This document shows positions 17,509 to 26,153 of a DNA stretch of 58,144 nt, in pieces (positions within the stretch are counted from its first letter, which is position 1; each line of letters starts with the position of its first letter). This DNA is from Bacillota bacterium (GTDB taxonomy: Bacteria > Bacillota > Limnochordia > DTU080). A model generated the notes under the pieces. It was not told the DNA's origin, ran no database searches, and worked only from the letters and a program-made list of their open reading frames with translations. The position numbers and the translations under genes are program-made. The stretch lies in NCBI GenBank assembly GCA_012838035.1, contig DUQB01000033.1, positions 1-58,144 of the forward strand, read 5' to 3'.

Positions 17509-18465
17509 TCACCAGAGGGGGAGTTGCGTTACCTGAGTGTCGAGACGCCATTTGGGGATTTGTTGGACAAGTCCGGCTTCCGTAATGATGGTGGATGCCA
17601 AGCGATAGACTTTGGCTGCATACTCCTTTGGCGGCAGGTAGCGTTCGCCATAGATGCGCTGTGTTAGCGCTAAGGCTTGCGGGTTGATTTTGGCCAAACG
17701 GGAATAGAAGTAGGCACGCCCCGTATCTCGCAGTGTTAGACAACCTGGCAGGGCGTATTCAGCGCCATGTATTTTAAGAGCGGACGCCAACCTGCGTAGG
17801 TTCTGCTCCCCATCGGTTAACCCGGGTAAAAGAGGCATGATGAGCGCACCACTGTGAATGCCGGCTGCACGCAGTCGCGCCATGGCTTGTAGACGCCTAC
17901 TTGGTAGTGATGCGCCGGGTTCGAGTTGTCGCGCCAAGTCATCGTCTACCGTAGTGATGGAGAAGGAAACGACGGCATGATAGGCTTGTAGCCGCGTTAA
18001 TATGTCAATATCGCGTTCCACCAGGGCGCTTTTGGTGATGACATGCACCCCAAAGCCATGCCTATGGATTACCTCGAGAGCACGCCGGGTAAGACCGATG
18101 CGTTCCTCCAGCGACATGTAAGGATCATGCATCGAGCCGGTGCCGATTACCCCCTTTTTGCGTTTGCCGGCCAACTCACGCTCCAGCAATGCTATAGCAT
18201 TTTGCTTGACCGCGATGCGACTGATATCGATAATGCCGTAGCAGGCGCTGCGTGTGTCACAGTAGATACAGCCGTGACCACAGCCTCGATAAAGGTTGAT
18301 GTTATATAAGGTGGCAAAAGGATGATCGTCCGACGGGTATTTAGTTACCAATGTTTTGGCTGTGACCTCGCGCACATCGGAGACCAACGGCAGGTTCGGA
18401 TCCAATATGGCGCGCAGTAAAGCCTCCCCTACCGCAGGTACGTCGGTCAGCCCGGAGTCAGCCAT
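17509..18465 (-). CDS. Radical SAM protein of the spore-photoproduct-lyase-like family
   Basis: A 318-residue radical SAM enzyme. The cluster motif is CGHGCIYC in NLYRGCGHGCIYCDTRSAC, followed by GTGSMHDPYM, HVITKSALVERDIDIL and VVSFSITTVDDDLARQLEPG. This is the Rv2578c/SplB-like group annotated as SPL-family radical SAM proteins. The substrate is unknown, and it is not SplB itself. Its start lies 23 bases after the tex stop, so the two probably share a transcript. Confidence 0.88.
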   Translation of the reverse strand: MADSGLTDVPAVGEALLRAILDPNLPLVSDVREVTAKTLVTKYPSDDHPFATLYNINLYRGCGHGCIYCDTRSACYGIIDISRIAVKQNAIALLERELAGKRKKGVIGTGSMHDPYMSLEERIGLTRRALEVIHRHGFGVHVITKSALVERDIDILTRLQAYHAVVSFSITTVDDDLARQLEPGASLPSRRLQAMARLRAAGIHSGALIMPLLPGLTDGEQNLRRLASALKIHGAEYALPGCLTLRDTGRAYFYSRLAKINPQALALTQRIYGERYLPPKEYAAKVYRLASTIITEAGLVQQIPKWRLDTQVTQLPLW

Positions 18466-18488
18466 CTTTGCACCTCATTTCGACCAAA

Positions 18489-20648
18489 TTAGGTTTCCGA
18501 CACCAATTCCAAAGCGATGCGACCGCGTATCTCATCGACATCAAGCACGTCGACGGTCACGGCTTCTCCTACAGTTAGGAGTTCCAGAGGATGCTCTACG
18601 AATCGTCGACCCATTTTAGAGCGGTGAATGAGCCCTGCTTTCTTCAATCCCAGGTCTACGAAGGCGCCGAAATCGACAACATTGGTCACCGTACCTGTCA
18701 ATCGCATGCCTGGGCGCAAATCTTCCATACGCAGGATGTCACGACGAAAGGGAGGCGAAGGCAACTCGCTGCGCGGATCCAAACCAGGACGCGACAAGGC
18801 GGCAATAATGTCGGTAATGGTGGGTACTCCCGCCTGTAATTGGGCAGCCAATTCTAAAGGGTCCAACTGTTGCAGTACGGCGCCAATTCGTGCACCAGCC
18901 TTTATGTCCGCTACGCTCAGCTGCGCCTGAGCCAGTACCGCCTCCGCCAAGTCATAAGACTCCGGGTGGACCGCCGTCCCATCCAAAGGCTGTGTGCCGT
19001 CGGGAATGCGTAGAAAGCCGGCGGCCTGTTCAAAGCTTTTGGGGCCTAACCCTTTCACCTGGAGTAATTCCTGGCGATTCTGAAATGGCCCGTGCTCATC
19101 GCGATAAGCTGCGATGCGTTGTCCAATAGTAGCGTTAATCCCTGCAACATAGCGCAAAAGGGCGGGTGAGGCCGTGTTGACATGCACGCCTACCTGGTTG
19201 ACGCATGACTCCACAACATGATCCAATTCTTCCGCCAGAGCCTTCTGGTTCACATCGTGTTGGTACTGCCCAACGCCTATCGCTTTCGGCTCGATCTTCA
19301 CCAGCTCGGCCAGCGGGTCCAGCACCCGGCGCGCAATAGAGACGGCTCCTCGCTCAGTCACATCATAGTCAGGCAACTCGACGCCCGCGAGCTCCGATGC
19401 GGAATAAACCGATGCGCCGGCTTCGCTTACAATCATGTAGTTCACATCAGGCAGCTCTCTGATTACCTCTGCCACCAACATCTCTGTTTCCCGAGACGCC
19501 GTGCCGTTGCCGATCGCGACCAGTTGGAGTCGCCACTTTTCGATCAACTCCTGCAACTTGGCCTGCGCCGCCTCCCATTTGTTCTGCGGCGGATGAGGAT
19601 AGATGACATCTACAGCCAACACTTTGCCTGTATCATCAACAGCAGCGAGCTTACAACCTGTGCGAAAGCCGGGATCAACACCGAGCACGCGTAAACCTCG
19701 TACCGGAGCCTGCATCAGCAACCCCGTCAAGTTCTTAGCAAATACCTGAATAGCCTGCTCCCCGGCTGTTTCGCTTAAGCTATTGCGTATGTCTCTCTCA
19801 ATTGCCGGCGCCAGTAGGCGTTTGTACGCATCTCGCAAGGTTTCCTTGAGGAACTCGCCTAGTTTACTATCGGTGGTGCGCACCCAAAGGCGCGTCAACA
19901 GCGCATCTATCTGTTCCGTAGGTGCCTGCAGCCTTACCTTAAGGACGCTCTCCCGCTCCCCGCGATTAATGGCTAGGACCTGATAAGAGCGCAACCTATT
20001 TATCGGTTGTTGAAACTCGTAATAGGTTTCGTAGGGCGTGCGTTCGTCACGCTGCTCCTCTTTTAAGCCACACCGACATATCAACATGCCGTATCTGGTT
20101 GTCATCGCACGCACCTGCTCGCGTGTACGCGGATCATCCGCCACCAGCTCGGCTATGATATCGGCGGCACCTGCCGATGCTGCGTTTACATCCAGCACCT
20201 CCGGATGTTTCTTGACAGTCTCTATCGCCATCCGCTCGAAAGTCGACCACTGCGCCCGAGGTGACAGCGCGGCTTCCGCCAACGGGGCCAACCCCAACTC
20301 CTTGGCCGCATCTGCACGCGTCCTACGTTTAGGCCTAAACGGCCGATACTGATCTTCTACGGCTTGCAGCGTTGCCGCACGGCGTACTGCCTGCTCTATC
20401 TCCAGCGTAAGTTTGCCCTGTTCAGCAATAAGGCGCAACACATCCTCTTTACGCGCCGCTAAAGCACGAAATTTCGCCGCCTCTGAGACGATGCGCCTTA
20501 AGTCCGTTTCATTCAGACTACCTGTAGCCTCTTTGCGGTAACGGGCGATAAATGGTACGGTATTTCCCGCATCTAAAAGCACTAAGGCCTTTTCTACTCG
20601 CCCTACGGGCAACTGAGTGACTTGGGCGACATAGTCGTAAACGTCCAT
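18489..20648 (-). CDS. tex: Transcription accessory protein Tex
   Basis: A 719-residue RNA-binding protein, full length for Tex. In order: the N-terminal helical domain (VPFIARYRKEATGSLNETDL), the YqgF-like RNase H fold (RVLGVDPGFRTGCKLAAVD), helix-hairpin-helix repeats (YVAGINATIGQRIAAYRDE, then LLQVKGLGPKSFEQAAGFL) and a C-terminal S1 domain (GTVTNVVDFGAFVDLGL). Tex is a conserved cytoplasmic factor linked to transcription and RNA handling. It leads a two-gene transcript with the radical SAM gene. Confidence 0.96.
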   Translation of the reverse strand: MDVYDYVAQVTQLPVGRVEKALVLLDAGNTVPFIARYRKEATGSLNETDLRRIVSEAAKFRALAARKEDVLRLIAEQGKLTLEIEQAVRRAATLQAVEDQYRPFRPKRRTRADAAKELGLAPLAEAALSPRAQWSTFERMAIETVKKHPEVLDVNAASAGAADIIAELVADDPRTREQVRAMTTRYGMLICRCGLKEEQRDERTPYETYYEFQQPINRLRSYQVLAINRGERESVLKVRLQAPTEQIDALLTRLWVRTTDSKLGEFLKETLRDAYKRLLAPAIERDIRNSLSETAGEQAIQVFAKNLTGLLMQAPVRGLRVLGVDPGFRTGCKLAAVDDTGKVLAVDVIYPHPPQNKWEAAQAKLQELIEKWRLQLVAIGNGTASRETEMLVAEVIRELPDVNYMIVSEAGASVYSASELAGVELPDYDVTERGAVSIARRVLDPLAELVKIEPKAIGVGQYQHDVNQKALAEELDHVVESCVNQVGVHVNTASPALLRYVAGINATIGQRIAAYRDEHGPFQNRQELLQVKGLGPKSFEQAAGFLRIPDGTQPLDGTAVHPESYDLAEAVLAQAQLSVADIKAGARIGAVLQQLDPLELAAQLQAGVPTITDIIAALSRPGLDPRSELPSPPFRRDILRMEDLRPGMRLTGTVTNVVDFGAFVDLGLKKAGLIHRSKMGRRFVEHPLELLTVGEAVTVDVLDVDEIRGRIALELVSET

Positions 20649-20782
20649 TCCTTACCTCCATCGGCGGTATGCGTGCACCGGCAGATTAACGAGTATACCT
20701 GGGAGCCTAAACACTCATATTAGCAAGAGATACAATCATCAGCAGAAAGTAGGATTCTGATCTGTCAGGCTACCTTATCGCA

Positions 20783-21208
20783 TTGAGCATTGCCGCATTG
20801 GCCGGTTTATTAATGGCGGTGCAAGGCTCCATGAACTCAGCGCTGGGAAAAACCACCGGCGTGTTGGAAGCCACCTTTGTGGTCCACGCGATCGGCGCCG
20901 CATTTGCGCTCATTTTGCTGCTGCTCGGTCTGCGCTCCGCTTCCGGCGGATTGGACCACTGGCAGCAAGCGCCATGGTGGTCCTATTTGGGCGGCTTGCT
21001 GGGCGTAGGTTTAACCTACGGCGTTGCACGCGCCATACCGGAAGCAGGTGTCGCTGCGGCTACCACCGCCATTATCATCGGACAGGTTTCAACAGCGGCA
21101 TTCATAGATCATTTCGGTCTTTTCGGTCTGGAGCCGATCGGTTTCGACTGGTGGAAGACTCTCGGTTTAGTCTTCCTGGCAGCCGGCGGTTACTGTTTAC
21201 TCAAATAG
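20783..21208 (+). CDS. YdcZ/DUF606-type DMT-superfamily membrane protein
   Basis: About 141 residues with four or five predicted transmembrane segments. LAGLLMAVQGSMNSALGK and the sequence up to EATFVVHAIGAAFAL match the YdcZ (PF04657) half-size DMT transporters. Homologues usually begin with a GYLIAL-like stretch, which is encoded here just upstream in frame (20768-20782), so translation may really start at a CTG (20762) that has AGTAGG eight bases before it. The annotated TTG at 20783 has no ribosome binding site. The last 12 bases overlap the convergent helD gene. The substrate is unknown. Confidence 0.72.
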   Translation: MSIAALAGLLMAVQGSMNSALGKTTGVLEATFVVHAIGAAFALILLLLGLRSASGGLDHWQQAPWWSYLGGLLGVGLTYGVARAIPEAGVAAATTAIIIGQVSTAAFIDHFGLFGLEPIGFDWWKTLGLVFLAAGGYCLLK

Positions 21209-23491
21209 ACGAGCGTTAATGCCGTCACTTACATCCTGAGCCACATACATGTCCGGATCGATCTGTGCTACAAACGGCGTCACTTCTCCTTGGTAGTATA
21301 GACGCAACTCGTGCAATGCACGCGTACATGCCGTGTAGAACAGGCCGCGCTCCGTTTCAGCACCATATACATCCGCGCTCGCATCAGCAATGATCACCGC
21401 ATCGAACTCCAACCCCTTGGCCAGGTAGGCAGGCAGTATCAGTGCGCCGGTGCGAAAAGCCACATCAGCCGCAGTAATCAAACGGACTTCGAGCTCGCGA
21501 CGTAACCGAGAATAGAGTGCGGCTGCTTGTGCGGCAGTTTTACACAACACGGCCACGGAGCCCAGCCCCTTGGCCTGCAAACGCTCAATATCCAGCTCAA
21601 TCGCCGCAATCAACCGCTTCTCTCCGTTCACACGTATTACGGCAGGCTTGGGTCCGTCCTTGCGCACGATCGTCACCTCTCCCTTAGGTGGCTGAACGGC
21701 CTGCGCAAGGCGCATCACCTGCTCTGTAGAACGATAGCTTTTACTCAGCTCGATCAGCACCGCCCGCTCTTTATGTAGCGCCTCGCGTACATGCTGGTAA
21801 TCGTGTACATGCATATAGGGATGAATCGTCTGGTACAGATCGCCTACAATGGTGTAGCTAGCCCGAGGAAAAATAAGCCTGAACAACTCATACTGCAAAG
21901 GCGAATAATCCTGAGCCTCGTCCACGATTACATGCCGAACCCCAGGTTGTACGGGTTCTTGCGTCAGGGCGCACTGCAGGTAGAATAACGCCACCGCATC
22001 TTCATATAACAGCGTTTCGCCTGATAGGGCCGTTAAGGTGAGACTCCTGATTTCATCCCAGTCAGCCGGCATATCAGCTTCACCAGCCAACTTCTTAAAT
22101 ATGCTCCTCCGTTCAAACAGCTGCCGGTACAGGGTCATCATGTTGACGGCTGCCCATGTAGCCAACTGATTGCGTATCGGCGAAAACTCCTCACTAATGC
22201 GCCTTTTTGTCTCTTGGCGAATCTCCCAATCCATCAAATTGGCGTCCGATGCGGCCAACTCGGCTTTAATCTCGCTGCGGCGTTCTTCTTCAAAAGGCGC
22301 CAACAAAAACAAGACGCGTTGCCGTATCTTTTCCAACCGCTTGGCATACGGCATATCCGCATACTGTCGAAAGAGGCCTGCCATCTCACCTGCGGAAAGA
22401 ACCAATCGGCCTCGGAAGGTCACGTCGAAGAAACGACAGAGCTGTCCATCTTCCAGGTACGTCACATAACGTTTGAGCAAGCGGGCAAAATGCGGCGAGG
22501 CTTTATACTGAATCGTCTTAATGCGCGCGACGTCGGATCCCGTATCGCGAGAGAAGATCATCTCCAGTTGATCGTAGATGCTCTCTATCGCATCGGGCCC
22601 CTGCAAATACTGCGACAAATACTCATGGAAGGTCGTCTGTATCACATTTTCTTCGCCCAGCTCGGGCAATACGGCTGAAATATAATCGCTGAACACTTCA
22701 TTAGGCGAGAATATGACGATGTTCCGCGCGGTAATTTGCTCGCGAAAGCGATACAGCAAATAAGCCGCACGGTGTAACGCGATAGCCGTCTTGCCGCTGC
22801 CGGCAGGGCCTTGCACCAGGAGCAAATCGTGCGTGGTATCTCGTATCACACGGTTTTGCTCACGCTGAATGCTGGTGACGATCGTACGCATCTTTTCGTC
22901 GATATTGCGTCCCAGAAGCTCCTGCAGCATATCGTCGTCGATCTTGATATCCGTATCAAACATGAACTCCAAGTTGCCGTTGACTATGCGATATTGCCGC
23001 TTGAGCAGCACTTCACCCAGAACCGTACCGGCTTGACACTCATAGGCGGCCGGACCTAACTCCGCATCGTAAAAGAGGCTGCAGATGGGAGCGCGCCAGT
23101 CATAGACGATCAGGTTGCCGTTAGCGGGATTATGCAAGCCGCCGATACCGATATAGATGGAGTCCGCATCCGCCAAGCCCTGCTCTTTGAAGTCGATGCG
23201 ACCGAAGTATGGTGAGTGCAGCATTTTTTCCAACCGGCGAGACTGCGCTTTGTACAAAGCTATGGTACGCTCGCCGTGCCCCATTTGCTCGGAGGCTTGA
23301 GCCAACTCGATCCAGTCTTCGCTGCTGACGATGCTACGAGCTCCTTCTTCCCACAAGGTACGCCGTTCTTCTCTCGACCTGTTGGAACTGAGGTCTAAAG
23401 CGTTTTCGGCCTCGTTCAGGCAGTGCGCGACTGTCTTCAAAACATAGGTCAACCAACGCTTTTCCTGTTCCCAACTTGTAGGAACCACCAT
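21197..23491 (-). CDS. helD: HelD-like UvrD-family helicase (RNA polymerase recycling factor)
   Basis: A 764-residue superfamily 1 ATPase. Walker A is GPAGSGKTAIALHRAAYLL and Walker B is VIVDEAQDYSPLQYELF; LIELSKSYRSTEQVMRLAQ and AKGLEFDAVIIADAS are helicase motifs IV-VI. The N-terminal region with EERRTLWEEGARS, followed by YFGRIDFKE and DSIYIGIGGL, matches the HelD arm that enters RNA polymerase; the family removes RNA polymerase from stalled complexes in Gram-positive bacteria. The start is ATG 23491 behind GGGAGG. It is monocistronic. Confidence 0.9.
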   Translation of the reverse strand: MVVPTSWEQEKRWLTYVLKTVAHCLNEAENALDLSSNRSREERRTLWEEGARSIVSSEDWIELAQASEQMGHGERTIALYKAQSRRLEKMLHSPYFGRIDFKEQGLADADSIYIGIGGLHNPANGNLIVYDWRAPICSLFYDAELGPAAYECQAGTVLGEVLLKRQYRIVNGNLEFMFDTDIKIDDDMLQELLGRNIDEKMRTIVTSIQREQNRVIRDTTHDLLLVQGPAGSGKTAIALHRAAYLLYRFREQITARNIVIFSPNEVFSDYISAVLPELGEENVIQTTFHEYLSQYLQGPDAIESIYDQLEMIFSRDTGSDVARIKTIQYKASPHFARLLKRYVTYLEDGQLCRFFDVTFRGRLVLSAGEMAGLFRQYADMPYAKRLEKIRQRVLFLLAPFEEERRSEIKAELAASDANLMDWEIRQETKRRISEEFSPIRNQLATWAAVNMMTLYRQLFERRSIFKKLAGEADMPADWDEIRSLTLTALSGETLLYEDAVALFYLQCALTQEPVQPGVRHVIVDEAQDYSPLQYELFRLIFPRASYTIVGDLYQTIHPYMHVHDYQHVREALHKERAVLIELSKSYRSTEQVMRLAQAVQPPKGEVTIVRKDGPKPAVIRVNGEKRLIAAIELDIERLQAKGLGSVAVLCKTAAQAAALYSRLRRELEVRLITAADVAFRTGALILPAYLAKGLEFDAVIIADASADVYGAETERGLFYTACTRALHELRLYYQGEVTPFVAQIDPDMYVAQDVSDGINARLFE

Positions 23492-23707
23492 ATATTGACA
23501 ACCTCCCGCATCATCAATGACTACCTATATATTCTAATGCATGCACGTCGGTTCATACCAGGGACATAAAGCCCGCGATGCGCCCGAGCACTATCGACCG
23601 CCAGGGCTCGTTCGTATTCGTCCGGTCGCGTCATGGATAAGTAAAGAGGAAACCAGAATCAGACATAGTATACTATACTCAACTTACAAGAAATGGCAGG
23701 TGCCCCC

Positions 23708-24352
23708 ATGGCGGAACCGATCGAATTCGTCAGTAATTACCAAGACTCCAGCACGAATGAAGGCTTCCAATTCGAGTTTTATTGCAACAGATGCCATAGC
23801 GGTTTACGTACCACCTTCAAACCTTACGCAGCCGGTCGCATTGCCGGGGTATTAGACACCGCAAGCAGCATATTCGGCGGTTTGCTCAGCAATATGTCCC
23901 GAGTAAGTCACCGCGTGCGCGACGCGGCTTGGGAAAAAGCGCATGACGCCGCGTTTACGGAGGCCGTGCAAGAGATTAAACCACATTTTATCCAATGCCC
24001 GCGCTGCTCGTCATGGGTTTGCCGCAAAGTCTGCTGGAACACCAACCGCGGCCTGTGCAAATCGTGCGCTCCCGACCTGGGCGTAGAGATGTCGGCTGCG
24101 CAGGCTAGTCGTTCCGTAGAGGAAGTATGGGCGCATGCAGCCATGGCGGAGGAAGACAAAAAGCTGGCGCGAGAAAACTGGCGCGAAACGATCCGTGCCT
24201 CGTGCCCGCAGTGCGAAGCGCCGTTAGCCACAAACGCCAAGTTTTGTCCGGCATGCGGTACGCCGCTCAAAGCCAAGGATACCTGCGCCTGCGGCGCAAA
24301 ACTGACTCCCGGAGCCAAATTTTGCTCCGATTGCGGTGCTAAACAGGAATAA
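23708..24352 (+). CDS. Zinc-ribbon protein of unknown function
   Basis: A 214-residue soluble protein with several cysteine pairs: YCNRCHSG near the N-terminus, QCPRCSSWVC then CWNTNRGLCKSC in the middle, and two C-terminal ribbons (CPQCEAPLATNAKFCPACG and CACGAKLTPGAKFCSDCG). The layout is that of the bacterial zinc-ribbon proteins often encoded as single genes. ATG at 23708 is preferred because AGGTG lies five bases upstream; an ATG at 23693 is possible. A TATACT sequence near 23670 may be part of the promoter. No partner is evident. Confidence 0.78.
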   Translation: MAEPIEFVSNYQDSSTNEGFQFEFYCNRCHSGLRTTFKPYAAGRIAGVLDTASSIFGGLLSNMSRVSHRVRDAAWEKAHDAAFTEAVQEIKPHFIQCPRCSSWVCRKVCWNTNRGLCKSCAPDLGVEMSAAQASRSVEEVWAHAAMAEEDKKLARENWRETIRASCPQCEAPLATNAKFCPACGTPLKAKDTCACGAKLTPGAKFCSDCGAKQE

Positions 24353-24432
24353 TCGCTGCGCTAAGTTCCCATAGTCCGCCCGCATCGGTTATAAAAATGC
24401 CGTAATAAGCCGCACCTCAGACGACAATTGTG

Positions 24433-25461
24433 TTAAGCCAGTTCATCCAAGGCCCGTTGCGCGGCTTGCACTACCCGTCTATCGCCCGTACGTCGGACCA
24501 ATTCTTGCAGTACTTCGACGGCGGAAACGTCTCCGCGGTGCCTAAGTCCTTCCACAGCCGCTAAGCGCAGCGCTAGGGTCGGGTGTTCAGTCAGTTCAGC
24601 CAACGCCGCGATGGAAGCATCGGAACGGACCGATGACAAAGCTAAGGAAAGCGGTACCTGCGCGTCTGAAGGCGCTTCTTGTAGAGCATCCAGCAGTAAG
24701 GGGACTACCGCCTCTCTTTCAGGCGGCGGTAATCCGGCTAAAGCAGTCGCCGCGCCCACGCTCAAATATGCATCTCGATGCCGCAGGTACCGCGGCAGGA
24801 GTTCCAGTGCGGCCTGACCATCGAGTTGAACCAAAGCATCCATGCACTCCAGTAAAACCTCAGGGAGTTCATCCTGCTCAAACTGCAGCTTAACGCCCAA
24901 TACCGCTACTGCGCCCGGATCGCCGAGCACCGCCAAAGCCTGCGCAGCCGTCATTCTGGCCTGCAAGGTAACATAAAGGCGATCTTCCGGCGCGTAAGGC
25001 ACCTGCGGCTCTACGTCGAACAAGAGAATGGCAAGGGCGAGCAAGGCGCCGGGAAGACGCAACTGCGCCAACGCCGCAGCGGCTTGTACTCTTAAGGGTA
25101 CCGCCGTATCGCCCGTATGCTCGCTTTGTACGGTCTTCACCGCGTCGAAAAAGACTCGCGCCGCGCTATGCGCACGGCATTGGGCCAGGGCTTTTACAAT
25201 GGCCGTACGCGCCAAGCAACCAGGATCGCGTTTAACGCCGTTGGCGGCTAACCTATCATAACACTGCTCTAAGGGTACTATGGCGTTTGCCGTTTGCCGC
25301 TCACCTAAACCGGCGGCAGCGGCAGCCACCACCAAGTTCGATTTATCGGCCAGCGCTTCAAACAGAATTTCCAGGTCGGTATCCGGCTGCTTTATCAGCG
25401 CCTTTACGGCAGCCAGTCTTTCCGTCGCGCTGCGAGCACGCAAATTGGCCTTTGTAGGCAC
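24433..25461 (-). CDS. HEAT-repeat protein
   Basis: About 342 residues built almost wholly of HEAT-like helical repeats (for example TERLAAVKALIKQPDTDLEI, AAAAGLGERQTANAIVPLE, RVQAAAALAQLRLPGALLAL and LRLAAVEGLRHRGDVSAVEV). Such proteins are scaffolds, and no enzymatic motif is visible. The GTG at 25461 follows GAAGGAGGTG; a longer frame to 25542 overlaps the MerR gene and has no ribosome binding site. The gap to merR is only 29 bases, so the two are probably cotranscribed. A link to the divergent exporter is unproven. Confidence 0.85.
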   Translation of the reverse strand: MPTKANLRARSATERLAAVKALIKQPDTDLEILFEALADKSNLVVAAAAAGLGERQTANAIVPLEQCYDRLAANGVKRDPGCLARTAIVKALAQCRAHSAARVFFDAVKTVQSEHTGDTAVPLRVQAAAALAQLRLPGALLALAILLFDVEPQVPYAPEDRLYVTLQARMTAAQALAVLGDPGAVAVLGVKLQFEQDELPEVLLECMDALVQLDGQAALELLPRYLRHRDAYLSVGAATALAGLPPPEREAVVPLLLDALQEAPSDAQVPLSLALSSVRSDASIAALAELTEHPTLALRLAAVEGLRHRGDVSAVEVLQELVRRTGDRRVVQAAQRALDELA

Positions 25462-25490
25462 GGCCGCACCTCCTTCGACTGCCAAGCAGT

Positions 25491-25940
25491 CTACTGTTCT
25501 GCTGCGGTATGCTCCAACTCCGTCATGTGACGTCGCAGACAAGCCAACTGCTCGGCGTAGCTGCTTTGCAGCGCCTGCAAGCGAGCTATCCGATCGCCCA
25601 GGAACTGGATCTGTGTCGTCAACATGACTGCGCTACGCCTTAAGTAGGGTAGTTTCTCTTCTCTTTTTACCTGCTGCGCTTGCAAACGAACCTGAGTCAA
25701 CTCGTCTTCTACTTGCATGATCTCTTTAATGACACTCAGAGATAAACCTAGGAGATCTCGTAGTTCGCGTATGCGGATAACGCGACTTACGTCGGCGTCT
25801 GAGTACATCCGTATGCCGCCTTCGCTGCGCGCCGGTGAAGGAAGTAATCCCTTCTCTTCCCAAAATCGTAGAGTGCGTTGGGTTAACCCGGTGCGTTCGG
25901 CCACCTCATCGATGTAGATGAACCTAGTTTTCTTCTCCAA
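25491..25940 (-). CDS. MerR-family transcriptional regulator
   Basis: A 149-residue regulator with an N-terminal winged helix (YIDEVAERTGLTQRTLRFWE, GLLPSPARSEGGIRMYSDAD), a long coiled dimerisation helix and a short C-terminus with a single cysteine (C131, LACLRRH). No metal-binding cysteine set is visible, so it is unlikely to be a metal sensor; a drug or small-molecule sensor fits better. The start is TTG at 25940 with AAAGGAG seven to eight bases upstream. It is divergent from an ABC exporter, whose promoter contains a MerR-like dyad. Confidence 0.9.
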   Translation of the reverse strand: MEKKTRFIYIDEVAERTGLTQRTLRFWEEKGLLPSPARSEGGIRMYSDADVSRVIRIRELRDLLGLSLSVIKEIMQVEDELTQVRLQAQQVKREEKLPYLRRSAVMLTTQIQFLGDRIARLQALQSSYAEQLACLRRHMTELEHTAAEQ

Positions 25941-26012
25941 CCGTCGATCTCCTTTGCAAACGGTTTGTTATGACGACGAGGGCGCATCACAGCTGACCTC
26001 AACGTCAATCTA

Positions 26013-26041
26013 AGCGTAGACTCTACATACCTAGTTGTCAA
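26013..26041 (-). promoter_or_regulatory. Candidate promoter of the MerR-HEAT transcript
   Basis: On the minus strand, TTGACA (26036-26041) and TACGCT (26013-26018) are separated by 17 bases. The transcript would start roughly 60-70 bases before the merR gene. A TTGACGTTGAGGTCA element just downstream resembles a half-copy of the exporter operator and may allow autoregulation. Confidence 0.5.
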
Positions 26042-26084
26042 TGTTAACAAGGCGCCCTAGTTTTTAATCATTGCCGTGTCATAT

Positions 26085-26119
26085 TTGACGTTGACGTTAA
26101 TGTCAATCAAGAGTATGCT
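26085..26119 (+). promoter_or_regulatory. Candidate MerR operator and exporter promoter
   Basis: TTGACG occurs twice, at 26085 and 26091. The second copy begins a near-palindrome, TTGACGTTAATGTCAA (26091-26106, one mismatched pair), and is followed after 17 bases by TATGCT (26114-26119). MerR regulators bind dyads lying between the -35 and -10 elements. The dyad lies upstream of the chosen start of the exporter at 26154, which supports that start over the longer open frame. Confidence 0.6.
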
Positions 26120-26153
26120 GAACCCGTGGTTTTCCAACGAGGAGGTACATGGT

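Noticed and set aside
19218-19694. Open frame of 158 codons opposite tex
   Set aside because: tex is unmistakable in this stretch and the opposite frame has no recognisable domain.
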